Of a DNA stretch of 64,000 nt, positions 8,296 through 18,117 are shown in pieces. The position numbers were made by a program, and so were the translations under genes. Source of the stretch: Flavobacteriales bacterium (GTDB lineage: Bacteria > Bacteroidota > Bacteroidia > Flavobacteriales_E > Vicingaceae); NCBI GenBank assembly GCA_015075325.1, contig JABTUP010000013.1, positions 25,941 through 89,940 on the forward strand, read 5' to 3'. The notes beneath the pieces are model-generated. The model saw only the letters and a program-made list of their open reading frames with translations, was not told the DNA's origin and ran no database searches. Positions within the stretch are counted from its first letter, which is position 1. Each line of letters begins with the position of its first letter.

Positions 8296-8865
8296 ATGAT
8301 ACCAGAAAGTTTTGATTATTTTAATTGGATTATTCTTCCTATTATTATTTTCTTTTCACGTTTAACCGATGTAAGTTTAGGCACACTTCGTCATGTATTT
8401 ATTTCTAAAGGATACAGAAAAATTGTTCCATTTTTAGGTTTTTTTGAAGTGCTTATTTGGATTATTGTTGTTGCACAAGTAATGCAAAATCTATCTAATT
8501 GGGCATGTTATGTTGCTTATGCAAGTGGTTTTGCAACAGGAACTTATGTCGGGTTACTTATAGAAGAAAAGTTAGCACTTGGTTTGCAAGTTATACGTGT
8601 TATCACCAACCAAAATAGCGACGAATTAATTGCTGATTTAAAAAAATCAAATCACGGAGTAACCATTGTCGATGCTCAAGGAGCAGTTGGTCCGGTAAAA
8701 ATGATTTTTACCATTATTAAAAGAAAAGATGTTCCTCAAGTGGTTGATAAAATATCCACGTTTTTACCCAATGCCTTTTTTACTATTGAAGATGTAAAAA
8801 ACACTAGCCAAGGAGTTTTTAACAAAACACCTCGTTTTAATATGTTGTTTAGAAAAGCAAAATAG
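8296..8865 (+). CDS. DUF2179/DUF5698 family membrane protein
   Basis: A 189-residue protein with three N-terminal hydrophobic segments (about 10-30, 42-63, 66-88) and a soluble C-terminal domain of about 90 residues. The pattern PIIIFFSRLTDVSLGTLRHVFISKG with EVLIWIIVVAQVMQNLSN is typical of the UPF0316/DUF2179 group. The C-terminal part resembles a small ligand-binding fold, and no enzyme motif is visible. Function is unknown. It stands between ychF and a convergent ABC ATPase gene, ending two bases before it, and no terminator is seen. Confidence 0.75.
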   Translation: MIPESFDYFNWIILPIIIFFSRLTDVSLGTLRHVFISKGYRKIVPFLGFFEVLIWIIVVAQVMQNLSNWACYVAYASGFATGTYVGLLIEEKLALGLQVIRVITNQNSDELIADLKKSNHGVTIVDAQGAVGPVKMIFTIIKRKDVPQVVDKISTFLPNAFFTIEDVKNTSQGVFNKTPRFNMLFRKAK

Positions 8866-8867
8866 GA

Positions 8868-9542
8868 TTATTGTCTAATTATCATTCCATCACCCATTTC
8901 AATAATTCTGTCGGTTTTATCAGCAAATTCTTTGTCGTGAGTTACAATTAATAACGAAAGCTTTTGCTCATGACACAACTCTTCAAAAATATTAAAAACA
9001 TTATCAGCATTGTGGCTATCTAGGTTTCCAGTAGGCTCATCGCCCATAATAATGGTAGGATTATTTATTAAAGCTCTAGCAATAGCTACTCGTTGTTTTT
9101 GTCCGCCAGAAATTTGAGAAGCTAGTTTTAACGCTTGGTCGTCGATGTGTAATAATTTTAATTTTTCAATGGCATCATGTTCAATTTCTTGAAGTGATTT
9201 TTCGCCGAGTTTTTTTGCAGGAAGCATTACATTTTCCAAAATGCTAAATTCTGGCAATAAATAATGGAATTGAAAAACAAAACCGATGTGTTTGTTTCTA
9301 ATGTAGGCCAACTCGTTGCTCGTTTTGCCTGTAATTTTTTCTTCATTAATATACAGTTCACCTTCATAATCGGTATCCATTGTTGAAAGTATGTAAAGTA
9401 GAGTTGATTTTCCACAACCCGATTTTCCCATGATAGAAGTAAATTCGCCTTTTTTAATAGAAAAATTAATGTTTTTTAAAGCTTGAAAATCGACAGCTCC
9501 TCTAAAAAATTTATTGATATTTTTTGCTTCTAATACGTTCAT
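8868..9542 (-). CDS. ABC transporter ATP-binding protein, LolD/MacB type
   Basis: A 224-residue ATPase of the LolD/FtsE/MacB class. Walker A is GKSGCGKST at about 39-47, the signature is ISGGQKQR, and Walker B is IIMGDEPTGNLD, followed by the H-loop VTHD. It powers the FtsX-like permease encoded just upstream on the same strand. Permease stop and ATPase start overlap as TAATG. Together with the HlyD-like lipoprotein they form a tripartite unit that may extrude lipoproteins, peptides or small molecules. The substrate cannot be read from the sequence. Confidence 0.9.
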   Translation of the reverse strand: MNVLEAKNINKFFRGAVDFQALKNINFSIKKGEFTSIMGKSGCGKSTLLYILSTMDTDYEGELYINEEKITGKTSNELAYIRNKHIGFVFQFHYLLPEFSILENVMLPAKKLGEKSLQEIEHDAIEKLKLLHIDDQALKLASQISGGQKQRVAIARALINNPTIIMGDEPTGNLDSHNADNVFNIFEELCHEQKLSLLIVTHDKEFADKTDRIIEMGDGMIIRQ

Positions 9543-10804
9543 TATTGTCCTCTAATAATTTCAACTGGGTCAATGTCTTGAGCTTTTCTGGCAGGCAAAT
9601 AACCAGCTATAAAAGTAGAAACCATTGCAAATACAATTCCTATAATGTAATAGGTAATTTCGAAGTTTACAGGAAAGGTTTTTATGGTTGGCAGGGCTTC
9701 CGTTTCGAAAGGTAAATAACTAATAATAGTTGAAACAATATAACCAAGAATTAAACCGAAAACTCCGCCAACAAAACCAATAATAACAGCCTGACTAATA
9801 AAAATTAGTTTTACATCAAACCCCGAAAAACCAGTAGCTTTTAAAATGGCAATATCATTCATTTTTTCATAAATCATCATGTTTAAAATGTTGTAAATAC
9901 CAAATCCAGCAACAATTAATAATGCAATAGAAACTGCATAAGTAATTAAATTTCGAACTGATGTTCCGGTTTCAAATTGGGCATTGGCAGTATTAATATC
10001 AATTGCGGTTAAATTAAATTGTTTACTAATTGCTTTTGCCATGGGTATTGCATCTTCAATGTTAAATAATTTAATGTTTATATCGGTAAGAAAACTGGTA
10101 GATTCGCCTAATAAACGCTGAGCAGTTTTTATGTTAACATAACTTTGTACGTTGTCAACTTCTGCAAGTCCACTTTGGAAAAACCCAACAATTTTTAATG
10201 GAATAATTTCACCTTTAACGGTTGCCAATTGAACTCTGTCGCCAATTTTTAACGACATTTTTTTTGCTGCCCCAATTCCAAGTAGTATTCCATTCATGTT
10301 GTTTTCTAAATTATCGGGTGTTCCTCCAACAATGTATTCATTGAAATTAAAAAATGTCGATTCATCTTTTGCTTTTATTCCAGTAACAACTCCGTTTAAC
10401 TCGGTAGAACCAGCTACATAAAACACCTGCGATTTTACTTGAGGCAATACAGCTTTTACCTTTGGGTCGCTTTTTAAGTAATTTAAAATGGGTTGTGCAT
10501 TATGAATTTTTAATTGAGTTTGTTTTGGCTTAATTGAATGAACTACGTTTAAATTAGCCGACAATTCATCGAAAAAGTGAATGGGTTGTTTGGTATTTGG
10601 TTTTATTTCGTTGTAGATGTGAATGTGTGGAGTTCTGTTTAAAATTAAACCATCGAGCAAGCCATTTAACCCCGACATAAAACTCATTAAAATAATAAAT
10701 GCTCCAATACCAAAAGTAACCCCGAGTGCAGCAACCATGGTTTGTTTTATTCGAGATAAAAGATGGGTTTTAGATATAGTTAAGATAACTAGAAACCAAT
10801 TCAT
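9542..10804 (-). CDS. ABC transporter permease, FtsX/LolC-MacB type
   Basis: A 420-residue permease with one N-terminal membrane segment (about 17-40), a periplasmic MacB_PCD-like domain to about residue 270, and three C-terminal membrane segments ending in YLPARKAQDIDPVEIIRGQ. That last stretch is the standard FtsX coupling region, with A-R-x-A and DPVE. It sits between the HlyD-like adaptor and the ATPase genes with overlapping codons at both ends. It is most like LolC/E or the permease of MacB-type exporters in which the ATPase is a separate chain. Confidence 0.88.
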   Translation of the reverse strand: MNWFLVILTISKTHLLSRIKQTMVAALGVTFGIGAFIILMSFMSGLNGLLDGLILNRTPHIHIYNEIKPNTKQPIHFFDELSANLNVVHSIKPKQTQLKIHNAQPILNYLKSDPKVKAVLPQVKSQVFYVAGSTELNGVVTGIKAKDESTFFNFNEYIVGGTPDNLENNMNGILLGIGAAKKMSLKIGDRVQLATVKGEIIPLKIVGFFQSGLAEVDNVQSYVNIKTAQRLLGESTSFLTDINIKLFNIEDAIPMAKAISKQFNLTAIDINTANAQFETGTSVRNLITYAVSIALLIVAGFGIYNILNMMIYEKMNDIAILKATGFSGFDVKLIFISQAVIIGFVGGVFGLILGYIVSTIISYLPFETEALPTIKTFPVNFEITYYIIGIVFAMVSTFIAGYLPARKAQDIDPVEIIRGQ

Positions 10805-11889
10805 TATTCTTCGGTTAAATAAATAGAAGTGTTTTCATCGATTCCGTTTAGGATTTCGATTTTATCCAAGCTTTCTAATCCTGTTTCCACTTTAACAAAA
10901 CCTGCATCCGTTTTAATGGAATTGTCCTTATTTAGGTAAACTTTAGGAATAACTAAGGCATTTTTTTTGGTAGAAATAATAATGTTTCCTTCGCCAGATA
11001 AACCAGGGTAGAGGTTAGCGGGCGATTTATAAAATTCAGCTTCTAATTTAAAAGTTTGAGAGCGATCATTTTTTTGAGGATAAATTTTAGTTATTGTAGC
11101 TTCAAATACTTCGTTGTTGTAAGCATCTAAGGTTATTAATACTTTTTGTCCGATCGAAATTCGTGCAATATCTACTTCGTCAACCAACAGTTCAGCAATA
11201 AATTTTGATTTGCTTCCAATCATAGCAATAGGTTGTTGGGCAGAAACCAATTCACCAATATTTTTATAAATAGCATAAACTCTACCCGAAATTTTACTTT
11301 TTATGGTGTAATCTTTAGAAAGAAACTGTGTAGATTCGTAATTGTTGGTGGCTTGCTGAACTTGTTGTTTTAATTCGTTCTCAGTTCGTAAAAACTTGTT
11401 TTTTAAAGTTTTTACATTTTGACTAGAGGTTTCGTATTGTAATTTTTTTGCATCAAATTCGGCTTGCGAACCTATTTTTTGGCTCCATAAGTTTTTTTGT
11501 CGGTGAAAAACTGACGAATCGTTTTTACATTTTAGTTCGGCAAGTTTAATTTCGTTTTTTAAGTCATTTAGAATGGCGTGTTCGCCACTAAAATTTTCTT
11601 TTGCAATTTGCATGCTTAAACGAGCATTTTCGGAACTCAACTTTGGGTTGTTGTTGGTTATTTGAAATAAATTTTGATCAAATATAACCGTATCACCTTC
11701 TTCAATAAAAATTTGTTCTAAAATACCGGTAGCTATTGAGTAAACAGCATATAAACTATCGGGCTGAATGGTTACCGATGCATAAACTGATTCTGTAATG
11801 TCTTGTTTTACAGGTTTTTGTTCGGTTTCATTGTTTTTTCCGCAACTTATCAATAGCAATAAAGCAGTACTATAAAAAAGGTTTTTCAT
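10804..11889 (-). CDS. HlyD/MacA-like periplasmic adaptor lipoprotein
   Basis: A 361-residue membrane-fusion protein. The N-terminus is a lipoprotein signal ending in LISC (Cys16). A split lipoyl-type domain follows (GILEQIFIEEGDTVIFDQNLF and SKISGRVYAIYKNIGELVSAQQPIAMIG), surrounding a long helical hairpin at about 85-185. A beta-barrel segment comes after, with TKIYPQKNDRSQTFKLEAEF and the family phrase LYPGLSGEGNIII. It would link the inner-membrane ABC permease to an outer-membrane partner. First gene of the operon. Confidence 0.88.
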   Translation of the reverse strand: MKNLFYSTALLLLISCGKNNETEQKPVKQDITESVYASVTIQPDSLYAVYSIATGILEQIFIEEGDTVIFDQNLFQITNNNPKLSSENARLSMQIAKENFSGEHAILNDLKNEIKLAELKCKNDSSVFHRQKNLWSQKIGSQAEFDAKKLQYETSSQNVKTLKNKFLRTENELKQQVQQATNNYESTQFLSKDYTIKSKISGRVYAIYKNIGELVSAQQPIAMIGSKSKFIAELLVDEVDIARISIGQKVLITLDAYNNEVFEATITKIYPQKNDRSQTFKLEAEFYKSPANLYPGLSGEGNIIISTKKNALVIPKVYLNKDNSIKTDAGFVKVETGLESLDKIEILNGIDENTSIYLTEE

Positions 11890-11909
11890 TTAAAAAATAA
11901 AATAATAAA

Positions 11910-11917
11910 CAAAGCTA
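11910..11917 (-). promoter_or_regulatory. -7 promoter element of the HlyD-permease-ATPase operon
   Basis: On the minus strand this reads TAGCTTTG, matching TAnnTTTG, 20 bases before the adaptor ATG. No convincing -33 element is seen. Confidence 0.45.
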
Positions 11918-11994
11918 AGCCTAATATAATTGGTTATTGATGATAATTGTCAACCATTTAAAAGATTTAAATTAAAATTAATACTAGGTTTTTT

Positions 11995-12813
11995 TTATGG
12001 TAAAATAATTAAAGGTGTTTGTCCTTCGTAAACTAGTTCATTAATTAAAAACCGTCTAAAAAGCTGGTCTGTTAATAAACGAGAACCTTTTTGAACAATC
12101 AGCATTTCTTCTTCTTTGTTGTTTATTATTTTTTTAATGTCTTCGAAGGGGGTTGAACCTTCGTATATTACAGTTTTTGTATCAAATTTTTCAGAAAATA
12201 AGCTATGTAAATTGTTTAATTGTTTTTCAATTCCCTTAGTTTTTTCGTTAGGTTTAGCTAAATAGAAAAAAGTTAAGCACGTATTTTCTTTATCGAAAAA
12301 ATTTAAAAAATAATTTAATTCTAAAATGTTTAAAGGATGTTTTTCAGTTACTGCAATAAAAATCTTTTCATGATTGAATGAATAAATTTCTTTAGGCATT
12401 GCAACAACAATATTTTTTACTTTTTCAATGAGTTGTAGAGCCACATTTCCAATAAATAATTGTTTTAATAATCCTGTGCCTTTAAGTCCTGTAAAAATTA
12501 AGTTATGAAATGGCTCTGCTAAAAGATTGGTTAAAATAGTCTGTAAATTAATTTCAGAAACAAAGAAAGAAACTTTATCTGATGAAGAAATAATATCGTT
12601 TGTAAGTGATTTTAGTTTATCCAATGCCTTTTGATTGTTTTGTTGAATAATTTGTTGTTTGCTACTATAATCGATAAGCCCTGGTAATAAAACATTTGTT
12701 TGATGAACAAGTAACAATTCAGCATTAGCTTGTTTACTCCAATCGTAAGCATACTTTATTAAGTTGCTTGAATATTCTGAAAAGTCAATAAGTATAATAA
12801 ATCGTTTTGTCAT
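11995..12813 (-). CDS. Universal stress protein, two tandem Usp domains
   Basis: A 272-residue cytosolic protein starting MTKRFIILIDFSEYSSN. I chose the ATG at 12813 because a longer frame to 12891 would run back into the antiporter gene and adds residues unlike the family. The first Usp half begins with the nucleotide-binding strand IILIDFSEYS and ends near FTGLKGTGLLKQLFIGNVA. A second, degenerate half begins EKIFIAVTEKHPLNILEL. It is translated 7 bases after the antiporter stop. Pairing with a K+(Na+)/H+ antiporter suggests a regulatory or stress link, by inference. Confidence 0.85.
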   Translation of the reverse strand: MTKRFIILIDFSEYSSNLIKYAYDWSKQANAELLLVHQTNVLLPGLIDYSSKQQIIQQNNQKALDKLKSLTNDIISSSDKVSFFVSEINLQTILTNLLAEPFHNLIFTGLKGTGLLKQLFIGNVALQLIEKVKNIVVAMPKEIYSFNHEKIFIAVTEKHPLNILELNYFLNFFDKENTCLTFFYLAKPNEKTKGIEKQLNNLHSLFSEKFDTKTVIYEGSTPFEDIKKIINNKEEEMLIVQKGSRLLTDQLFRRFLINELVYEGQTPLIILP

Positions 12814-12820
12814 ATCAATA

Positions 12821-14299
12821 CTATTTTGTTGGGTTATATGGTTTATATAGACATTCACTAACTTTAGTAAAATCATCTTGATTGTCAGCAAGAATCATTA
12901 AAACATCTTTTGCTTGAATTATAGTTGAACCACCTGGTCGGATATATTCTCCGTTTCTTTTAATCATTATTATAAATGCGGATTTAGGAAAATTCAAATC
13001 AACAATTCTTTTATTTACAGCATAAAAATCTTGCAATATTTCAAATTCTTGTAAAGATGATTTTGGTAGGTCTAATATGAGCTTTTCAATTTCGGAAATA
13101 GGTTTTGCTTTTTCGGGTAAAGCAACATTTAACCATTTTGCTACTATTGACAATGTTGTTCCTTGTATAAGAACAGAAGTAACTGAAATAAAGAAAACAA
13201 TGTTAAAGATTATATTTGCTTTTTCAATTCCTGCTAAAAGCGGATAAGTAGCAAATACAATAGGAACAGCACCACGCAAACCAACCCACGAAATATAAAA
13301 ACGCCTTCTCAAACGCATTTTAAAAAACATTAAACTTATAAAAACACTGATTGGGCGAGCAATAACTATTAGAAATAGTGAAATTACAATTCCTATTCCC
13401 ATGTAAGGAAAAACTTGCGATGGGAAAACAAGAAGTCCTAAAGTTAAAAATAAAACAATTTGCATTAACCAAGCTAATCCATCATACATTTTAAGGATGG
13501 TTTTTTTGTGTATCAAGTCTTGATTTCCTAGATAAACAGCACAAATGTAAATTGCTAAAAAGCCGTTACCACCAACAAAATCAGTGGCGGAAAATGTAAT
13601 GAACATTAAAGCAATAACTAATACAGGATAAAGTCCTTCAAAGTCGAGTTTAATTTTATTAATGATGAATTTACTTAGTTTACCAAAGGCAAAACCAGCA
13701 ATTCCACCCAAAATCATTTGTTGTAAAAACAACGGAACGATAGATGCTAAACTTTGATCTTGGTTTACTACTAATGTAAGAAATGCAATAGTTAGCACAT
13801 ATGCCATTGGATCGTTACTTCCACTTTCTAATTCTAGTGTTGGTCTAAGGTTTGTCTTTAATGCCAGGCTTTTTGAACGTAAAATGGAAAATACTGCTGC
13901 GGCATCGGTTGATGAAACAATAGAGCCAAGTAGCATACTCTCATAAATGGTAAAATCGGTAATATACCAAACAAACGTGCCAAGTGAAATAGCCGTTAAA
14001 AAAACTCCTAAGGTTGACAAAACAATTCCCTCACGAAGAATAGGTTTTACTGAAGTCCAATTGGTATCGAGTCCACCAGAAAACAATATAAAGTTAAGCG
14101 ATACAACACCAATAAATTGAGCTAATTTAGGATTATCAAAATGTATTCCTCCAATACCATCAGAACCTGCCAACATTCCAATCGCTAAAAAGAGTAATAA
14201 TGTAGGAACGCCAAATTTATATGATGTTTTACCTACAATAATGCTCACAAAAAGTAAAAGTGAACCGACTAAAAGTATGTTCTCAATTGTTAAATTCAT
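12821..14299 (-). CDS. Monovalent cation/proton antiporter, CPA1 family (CvrA/NhaP2-like)
   Basis: A 492-residue inner-membrane antiporter with about twelve membrane segments to residue 395. Seen are the conserved LFSGGLDTNW near 74-83, SIVSSTDAAAVFSIL with the ion-coupling Asp near 125-139, ELESGSNDPMAYVLT near 155-169, and GLRGAVPIVFATYPLL near 340. The C-terminal region (about 415-485) looks like a TrkA_C domain, which in K+/H+ antiporters senses ligands. It exchanges K+ or Na+ for protons and may serve pH or osmotic control. A universal stress protein gene follows in the same transcript. Confidence 0.92.
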   Translation of the reverse strand: MNLTIENILLVGSLLLFVSIIVGKTSYKFGVPTLLLFLAIGMLAGSDGIGGIHFDNPKLAQFIGVVSLNFILFSGGLDTNWTSVKPILREGIVLSTLGVFLTAISLGTFVWYITDFTIYESMLLGSIVSSTDAAAVFSILRSKSLALKTNLRPTLELESGSNDPMAYVLTIAFLTLVVNQDQSLASIVPLFLQQMILGGIAGFAFGKLSKFIINKIKLDFEGLYPVLVIALMFITFSATDFVGGNGFLAIYICAVYLGNQDLIHKKTILKMYDGLAWLMQIVLFLTLGLLVFPSQVFPYMGIGIVISLFLIVIARPISVFISLMFFKMRLRRRFYISWVGLRGAVPIVFATYPLLAGIEKANIIFNIVFFISVTSVLIQGTTLSIVAKWLNVALPEKAKPISEIEKLILDLPKSSLQEFEILQDFYAVNKRIVDLNFPKSAFIIMIKRNGEYIRPGGSTIIQAKDVLMILADNQDDFTKVSECLYKPYNPTK

Positions 14300-14332
14300 G
14301 CTTTGTCATCTCTTTTTTTTTTTAATCTTCTC

Positions 14333-14340
14333 AAAGATAA
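14333..14340 (-). promoter_or_regulatory. -7 promoter element of the antiporter gene
   Basis: Minus-strand TATCTTTG fits TAnnTTTG and lies 33 bases before the antiporter ATG. The -33 region is not clear. Confidence 0.5.
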
Positions 14341-14437
14341 GTTTTAATGTTTTTTTATTAGACTTTACATTTGTTGTATTATGTAATGTTTTTTTTAATT
14401 TTTAATACTTTTGCTTATTATCAATAAATTAGCATAA

Positions 14438-14481
14438 AAAAAAGATAATTTGTTTTAAACAAATTATCTTTTTTTTTTTTT
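14438..14481. terminator. Terminator downstream of yebC
   Basis: AAGATAATTTG (14442-14452) and CAAATTATCTT (14460-14470) form a perfect 11-base stem with a 7-base loop, flanked by A and T runs on either side. It lies 19 bases after the yebC stop on the minus strand, and its sequence would work in both directions. Confidence 0.85.
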
Positions 14482-14499
14482 GAAGTATGTATTAATAAA

Positions 14500-15222
14500 T
14501 TAATCCTCTAATGTTGCCTCCATAGTGTGGTAAACATTTTGCACATCATCATCTTCTTCAATTTTTTCGAGCAATTTGTTTACGTCGGCTTCTTGTTCTG
14601 GAGTAAGTTTTTTGGTGATTTGAGCTATTCGTTCAAAGCCTGAAGAAAGAATTTCTTTATTGTTTTCTTCGAGGTATTTTTGAATAGAACCAAAACTTTC
14701 GAAAGGGGCATAAATAATAATACCATCTTCGTCAACAAAAACTTCTTCGGCACCAAAATCAATTAACTCTAATTCTAAATCTTCCACATTTGTTCCGTCG
14801 TTTTTTATTCTAAAGTTACAAGTGTGGTCGAACATAAATACAACCGATCCAGATGTTCCAAGAGTTCCTTCGCATTTGTTAAAATAGCTTCTTAAGTTAG
14901 CAACCGTTCTATTGTTGTTGTCGGTAGCAGTTTCAACTAAAATAGCAATTCCGTGTGGGGCATATCCTTCAAATAATACTTCTTTATAGTTGCTCGTGTC
15001 TTTATCTGTTGCTCGTTTTATTGCACGTTCAACATTTTCTTTAGGCATGTTGGCTGCTTTGGCATTTTGCATTACGGCACGTAATCTCGAATTTGATTCT
15101 GGATCGGGGCCACCTTCTTTTATTGCCATTACAATATCTTTACCTATTCGAGTAAAGGTTTTTGCCATTTGCCCCCATCGTTTAAATTTTCGGGCTTTTC
15201 TAAATTCAAATGCTCTTCCCAT
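14500..15222 (-). CDS. yebC: YebC/PmpR family protein
   Basis: A 240-residue protein of the widespread YebC/TACO1 family, linked to translation of difficult peptide stretches and annotated in some species as a DNA-binding regulator. The start MGRAFEFRKARKFKRWGQMAK, the segment GGPDPESNSRLRAVMQNAKAANMPKENVERAI (about 40-71) and YEGYAPHG-type EVLFEGYAPHGIAILVE are diagnostic. Length is normal. Standing alone between ribBA and the antiporter, with a strong terminator after it. Confidence 0.95.
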   Translation of the reverse strand: MGRAFEFRKARKFKRWGQMAKTFTRIGKDIVMAIKEGGPDPESNSRLRAVMQNAKAANMPKENVERAIKRATDKDTSNYKEVLFEGYAPHGIAILVETATDNNNRTVANLRSYFNKCEGTLGTSGSVVFMFDHTCNFRIKNDGTNVEDLELELIDFGAEEVFVDEDGIIIYAPFESFGSIQKYLEENNKEILSSGFERIAQITKKLTPEQEADVNKLLEKIEEDDDVQNVYHTMEATLED

Positions 15223-15301
15223 AGTTTTAATTTATTATTTAATCAGCTCTCAGTATTCGGTTTTTCAACTTCAAACTTCGGTCTTCCAACCTCCACTATA
15301 C

Positions 15302-16516
15302 TTATTTATCCATTTTTAAAGAATGACCCAACTTATCTTTCTTTGTTTGTAAGTAGTTTTGATTGTGTATGTTCGATTTTATTTCGATTGCTACGTTTTC
15401 AACAATTTCTAATCCGTAACTAATTAAACCAGTTCTTTTTTTAGGATTGTTGCTCAATAACTTTATTTTAGAAACGCCTAAATCTCTTAAAATTTGGGCA
15501 CCAACACCATAATCACGTTGGTCGGGTTTAAAACCTAATTCTAAATTTGCTTCAACGGTATCTCTTCCTTGTTCTTGTAGTTTGTAGGCTTTTAGTTTAT
15601 TCATTAAACCAATTCCACGTCCTTCTTGATTCATGTAAACAATTACACCTTTTCCTGCTGCTTCAATCATTTCCATCGATTTGTGCAATTGTGGACCGCA
15701 GTCGCAACGGCACGAACCAAAAATATCACCTGTCATACACGATGAGTGAACTCTAACCAAAATAGGTTCTTCTTTTTCCCATGTGCCTTTTATTAAGGCT
15801 AAATGATCCATTCCGTTAGTGGTTTGGTTGTAACCTATCATTGAAAAATTACCAAAACTAGTTGGTAAATCTACTTCAACAATACGTTTTATAAGTGTTT
15901 CGTGCTGTAATCGGTAAGCAATTAAGTCTTTTATCGAAACAATTTTAAGGTTAAATTTTTCAGCAATAATAAGTAAATCGGGTAGGCGAGCCATGGTGCC
16001 GTCTTCGTTCATTATTTCTACAATTACTCCTGCTGGTTCAAATCCAGCCAAACGAGCCAAATCAATAGCAGCTTCAGTATGTCCTGCTCTACGTAAAACG
16101 CCACCTGCTTTTGCTTTTAGTGGAAAAATATGACCAGGTTTTCCAAGTTCTTCTTTTCTGGTGTTCGGATTAATAAGTGCCAAAATGGTTTTAGCTCTGT
16201 CGCTTGCCGAAATACCAGTTGTACAACCTTGCCCAATTAAATCTACCGAAACAGTAAAAGGGGTTTCGTACGCAGCATTGTTTGATTGAACCATTAAATC
16301 TAAACCCAATTCTTCGCAACGGCTTTCAACCAAAGGGGCACAAATAAGTCCTCTTCCGTGAGTAGCCATAAAGTTAATCATTTCTGGAGTAACCGAACGG
16401 GCAGCAGCTACAAAGTCTCCTTCATTTTCTCTGTCTTCATCATCAACAACAATAACCACTTTACCTAATTTAATATCGGCTATGGCTTCCTCAATTTTAT
16501 GTAACTTTGTTTCCAT
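15302..16516 (-). CDS. ribBA: Bifunctional 3,4-dihydroxy-2-butanone-4-phosphate synthase / GTP cyclohydrolase II
   Basis: Two fused riboflavin-pathway enzymes in 404 residues. RibB (about 1-205) makes the four-carbon unit from ribulose 5-phosphate and shows the acidic metal-binding loop [11 protein letters not shown] near 25-35 plus [13 protein letters not shown]. RibA (about 206-404) opens GTP and shows the zinc site [16 protein letters not shown] near 258-273 with catalytic [10 protein letters not shown] near 295. Both active sites look intact. No FMN riboswitch is recognisable in the 164 bases upstream, which are shared with the divergent LptF/G gene. Confidence 0.97.
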   Translation of the reverse strand: METKLHKIEEAIADIKLGKVVIVVDDEDRENEGDFVAAARSVTPEMINFMATHGRGLICAPLVESRCEELGLDLMVQSNNAAYETPFTVSVDLIGQGCTTGISASDRAKTILALINPNTRKEELGKPGHIFPLKAKAGGVLRRAGHTEAAIDLARLAGFEPAGVIVEIMNEDGTMARLPDLLIIAEKFNLKIVSIKDLIAYRLQHETLIKRIVEVDLPTSFGNFSMIGYNQTTNGMDHLALIKGTWEKEEPILVRVHSSCMTGDIFGSCRCDCGPQLHKSMEMIEAAGKGVIVYMNQEGRGIGLMNKLKAYKLQEQGRDTVEANLELGFKPDQRDYGVGAQILRDLGVSKIKLLSNNPKKRTGLISYGLEIVENVAIEIKSNIHNQNYLQTKKDKLGHSLKMDK

Positions 16517-16656
16517 CAGAATTTTTCTGCAAAGTTAGTAAAATGTTGTAAGCTTGAATAGTAAAGAATTAAAATAGTTGATGGAAAATATTTGCATCTC
16601 AATTAATATAAAAATACTACACGCATTATAATGATTAATATCTCGTTTCGTTATTT

Positions 16657-16664
16657 TATCTTTG
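16657..16664 (+). promoter_or_regulatory. -7 promoter element of the LptF/G gene
   Basis: TATCTTTG matches TAnnTTTG and sits 16 bases before the TTG start at 16681, which supports that start. Confidence 0.5.
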
Positions 16665-16680
16665 CAACCAAAGAAACAAA

Positions 16681-18117
16681 TTGAAAAAAGCTAATCTTTT
16701 TATATTAAAGTCGTTTGCAGGTCCTTTTATTATGACCTTTTTTATTGCATTGTTTGTGCTTTTAATGCAATTTATTTGGCTTTATATGGACGAAATGCTT
16801 GGGAAAGGATTAGAATGGTACGTTATTGCCGAATTGTTAATTTTTGCATCGGCTAATTTAGTTCCGTTGGCTCTTCCTTTGGCAATTCTTTTAGCTTCGC
16901 TAATGTCTTTTGGTAATATGGGCGAACATTTTGAATTGGTTTCGTTTAAAGCAGCGGGCATATCTCTTCAAAAAGTAATGCAGCCATTAATTATTCTAGT
17001 TTCAATAATTAGTATTAGTGCTTTTTTCTTTGCAAATAATATTATTCCTGTAGCAAATCTTAAGTTTTATTCCTTATTGCACGATATACGTTCTCAAAAG
17101 CCAGCATTTAACATTTTACCCGACGTGTTTTATAATGAAATTGATGGGTATGTAATTCGTGTAAAAGAAAAAATACCAAGAGAAGAAGGCGATTTGCTAA
17201 AAAAAATAATGATTTACAACCATACTGAAGATAATGGAAACAGACAGTTGACCATTGCAGATTCTGGTATTATGAACATTTCTAAAGACAAATCATATTT
17301 TTCTGTCAAACTTTTTCATGGTATTGATTATCAAGAAAAATTTGAAGGAAGAATGGATAAAGTATATCCATTTTCTAGGTTTTCGTTTGATGAACACGAA
17401 ATGAGAATTGACATGAGTGGTTTTAAATTAAGTAGAACCGATGAAGAATTGTTTAAAGAAGATTATCGAATGCTTAATTTAAGACAATTGAAAGAAAAAA
17501 CAGATACCATTAACAAATATTATCAAATTAGAAGTAATGAATTTTTAAATGGAATATTGACTTCTTATGTTGTAAACGATTCGGTTTTAATGAAATCAAT
17601 TAAACCAACAGCAGAGCATAAAAATACAACGGTTGATGATTTATTAAAAAAATTAAATAAAGAAGAATTAGACCAAGTATTTAATATTGCGATAAACAAT
17701 GCAAGAACCAATAAAGGCAGAGCTTCTGCAGTAATGGTTGAAATGGATTACTACATCGAAAACTTGCTGAATTTAAAGGTGGAATGGCATAAAAAATTCA
17801 TGTTTTCGTTAGCTTGTTTAATTATGTTTTTTATTGGAGCCCCGCTTGGTGCTATTGTTAGAAAAGGTGGGTTAGGAATGCCTGTGGTAATATCGGTAGT
17901 TTTTTTCTTATTGTTTTGGATATTGTCTATTTCGGGCGAAAAAATGGCAAAAGAAAACGTTATTGAAGTTTATCAAGGAATGTGGCTTTCAACGGTTGTG
18001 CTTTTTCCACTAGGATTTTTCTTTACCTATAAAGCTACAACCGATTCGGCAATGTTTAATTTAGATGCTTACAGCAACTTTTTTAAGAAATTTAAAAGAA
18101 AAAAAGAAGTAAATTAA
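16681..18117 (+). CDS. LptF/LptG family permease
   Basis: A 478-residue inner-membrane protein of the YjgP/YjgQ family, which with LptB extracts lipopolysaccharide from the inner membrane. Three N-terminal membrane segments (about 10-35, 48-75, 95-118), a large periplasmic beta-jellyroll domain and three C-terminal segments (about 378-400, 405-425, 435-455) are evident. FFIGAPLGAIVRKGGLGMPVVIS is a family hallmark. The start is TTG: the first residues, LKKANLFILKSFAGPF, match how family members begin, and no suitable ATG is nearby. It is 478 residues long, with an enlarged middle domain. The end overlaps the convergent epimerase gene by 4 bases. Confidence 0.92.
   Translation: MKKANLFILKSFAGPFIMTFFIALFVLLMQFIWLYMDEMLGKGLEWYVIAELLIFASANLVPLALPLAILLASLMSFGNMGEHFELVSFKAAGISLQKVMQPLIILVSIISISAFFFANNIIPVANLKFYSLLHDIRSQKPAFNILPDVFYNEIDGYVIRVKEKIPREEGDLLKKIMIYNHTEDNGNRQLTIADSGIMNISKDKSYFSVKLFHGIDYQEKFEGRMDKVYPFSRFSFDEHEMRIDMSGFKLSRTDEELFKEDYRMLNLRQLKEKTDTINKYYQIRSNEFLNGILTSYVVNDSVLMKSIKPTAEHKNTTVDDLLKKLNKEELDQVFNIAINNARTNKGRASAVMVEMDYYIENLLNLKVEWHKKFMFSLACLIMFFIGAPLGAIVRKGGLGMPVVISVVFFLLFWILSISGEKMAKENVIEVYQGMWLSTVVLFPLGFFFTYKATTDSAMFNLDAYSNFFKKFKRKKEVN

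Noticed and set aside
16517..16680. FMN riboswitch upstream of ribBA
   Set aside because: The 164-base divergent gap shows none of the conserved RFN element blocks.
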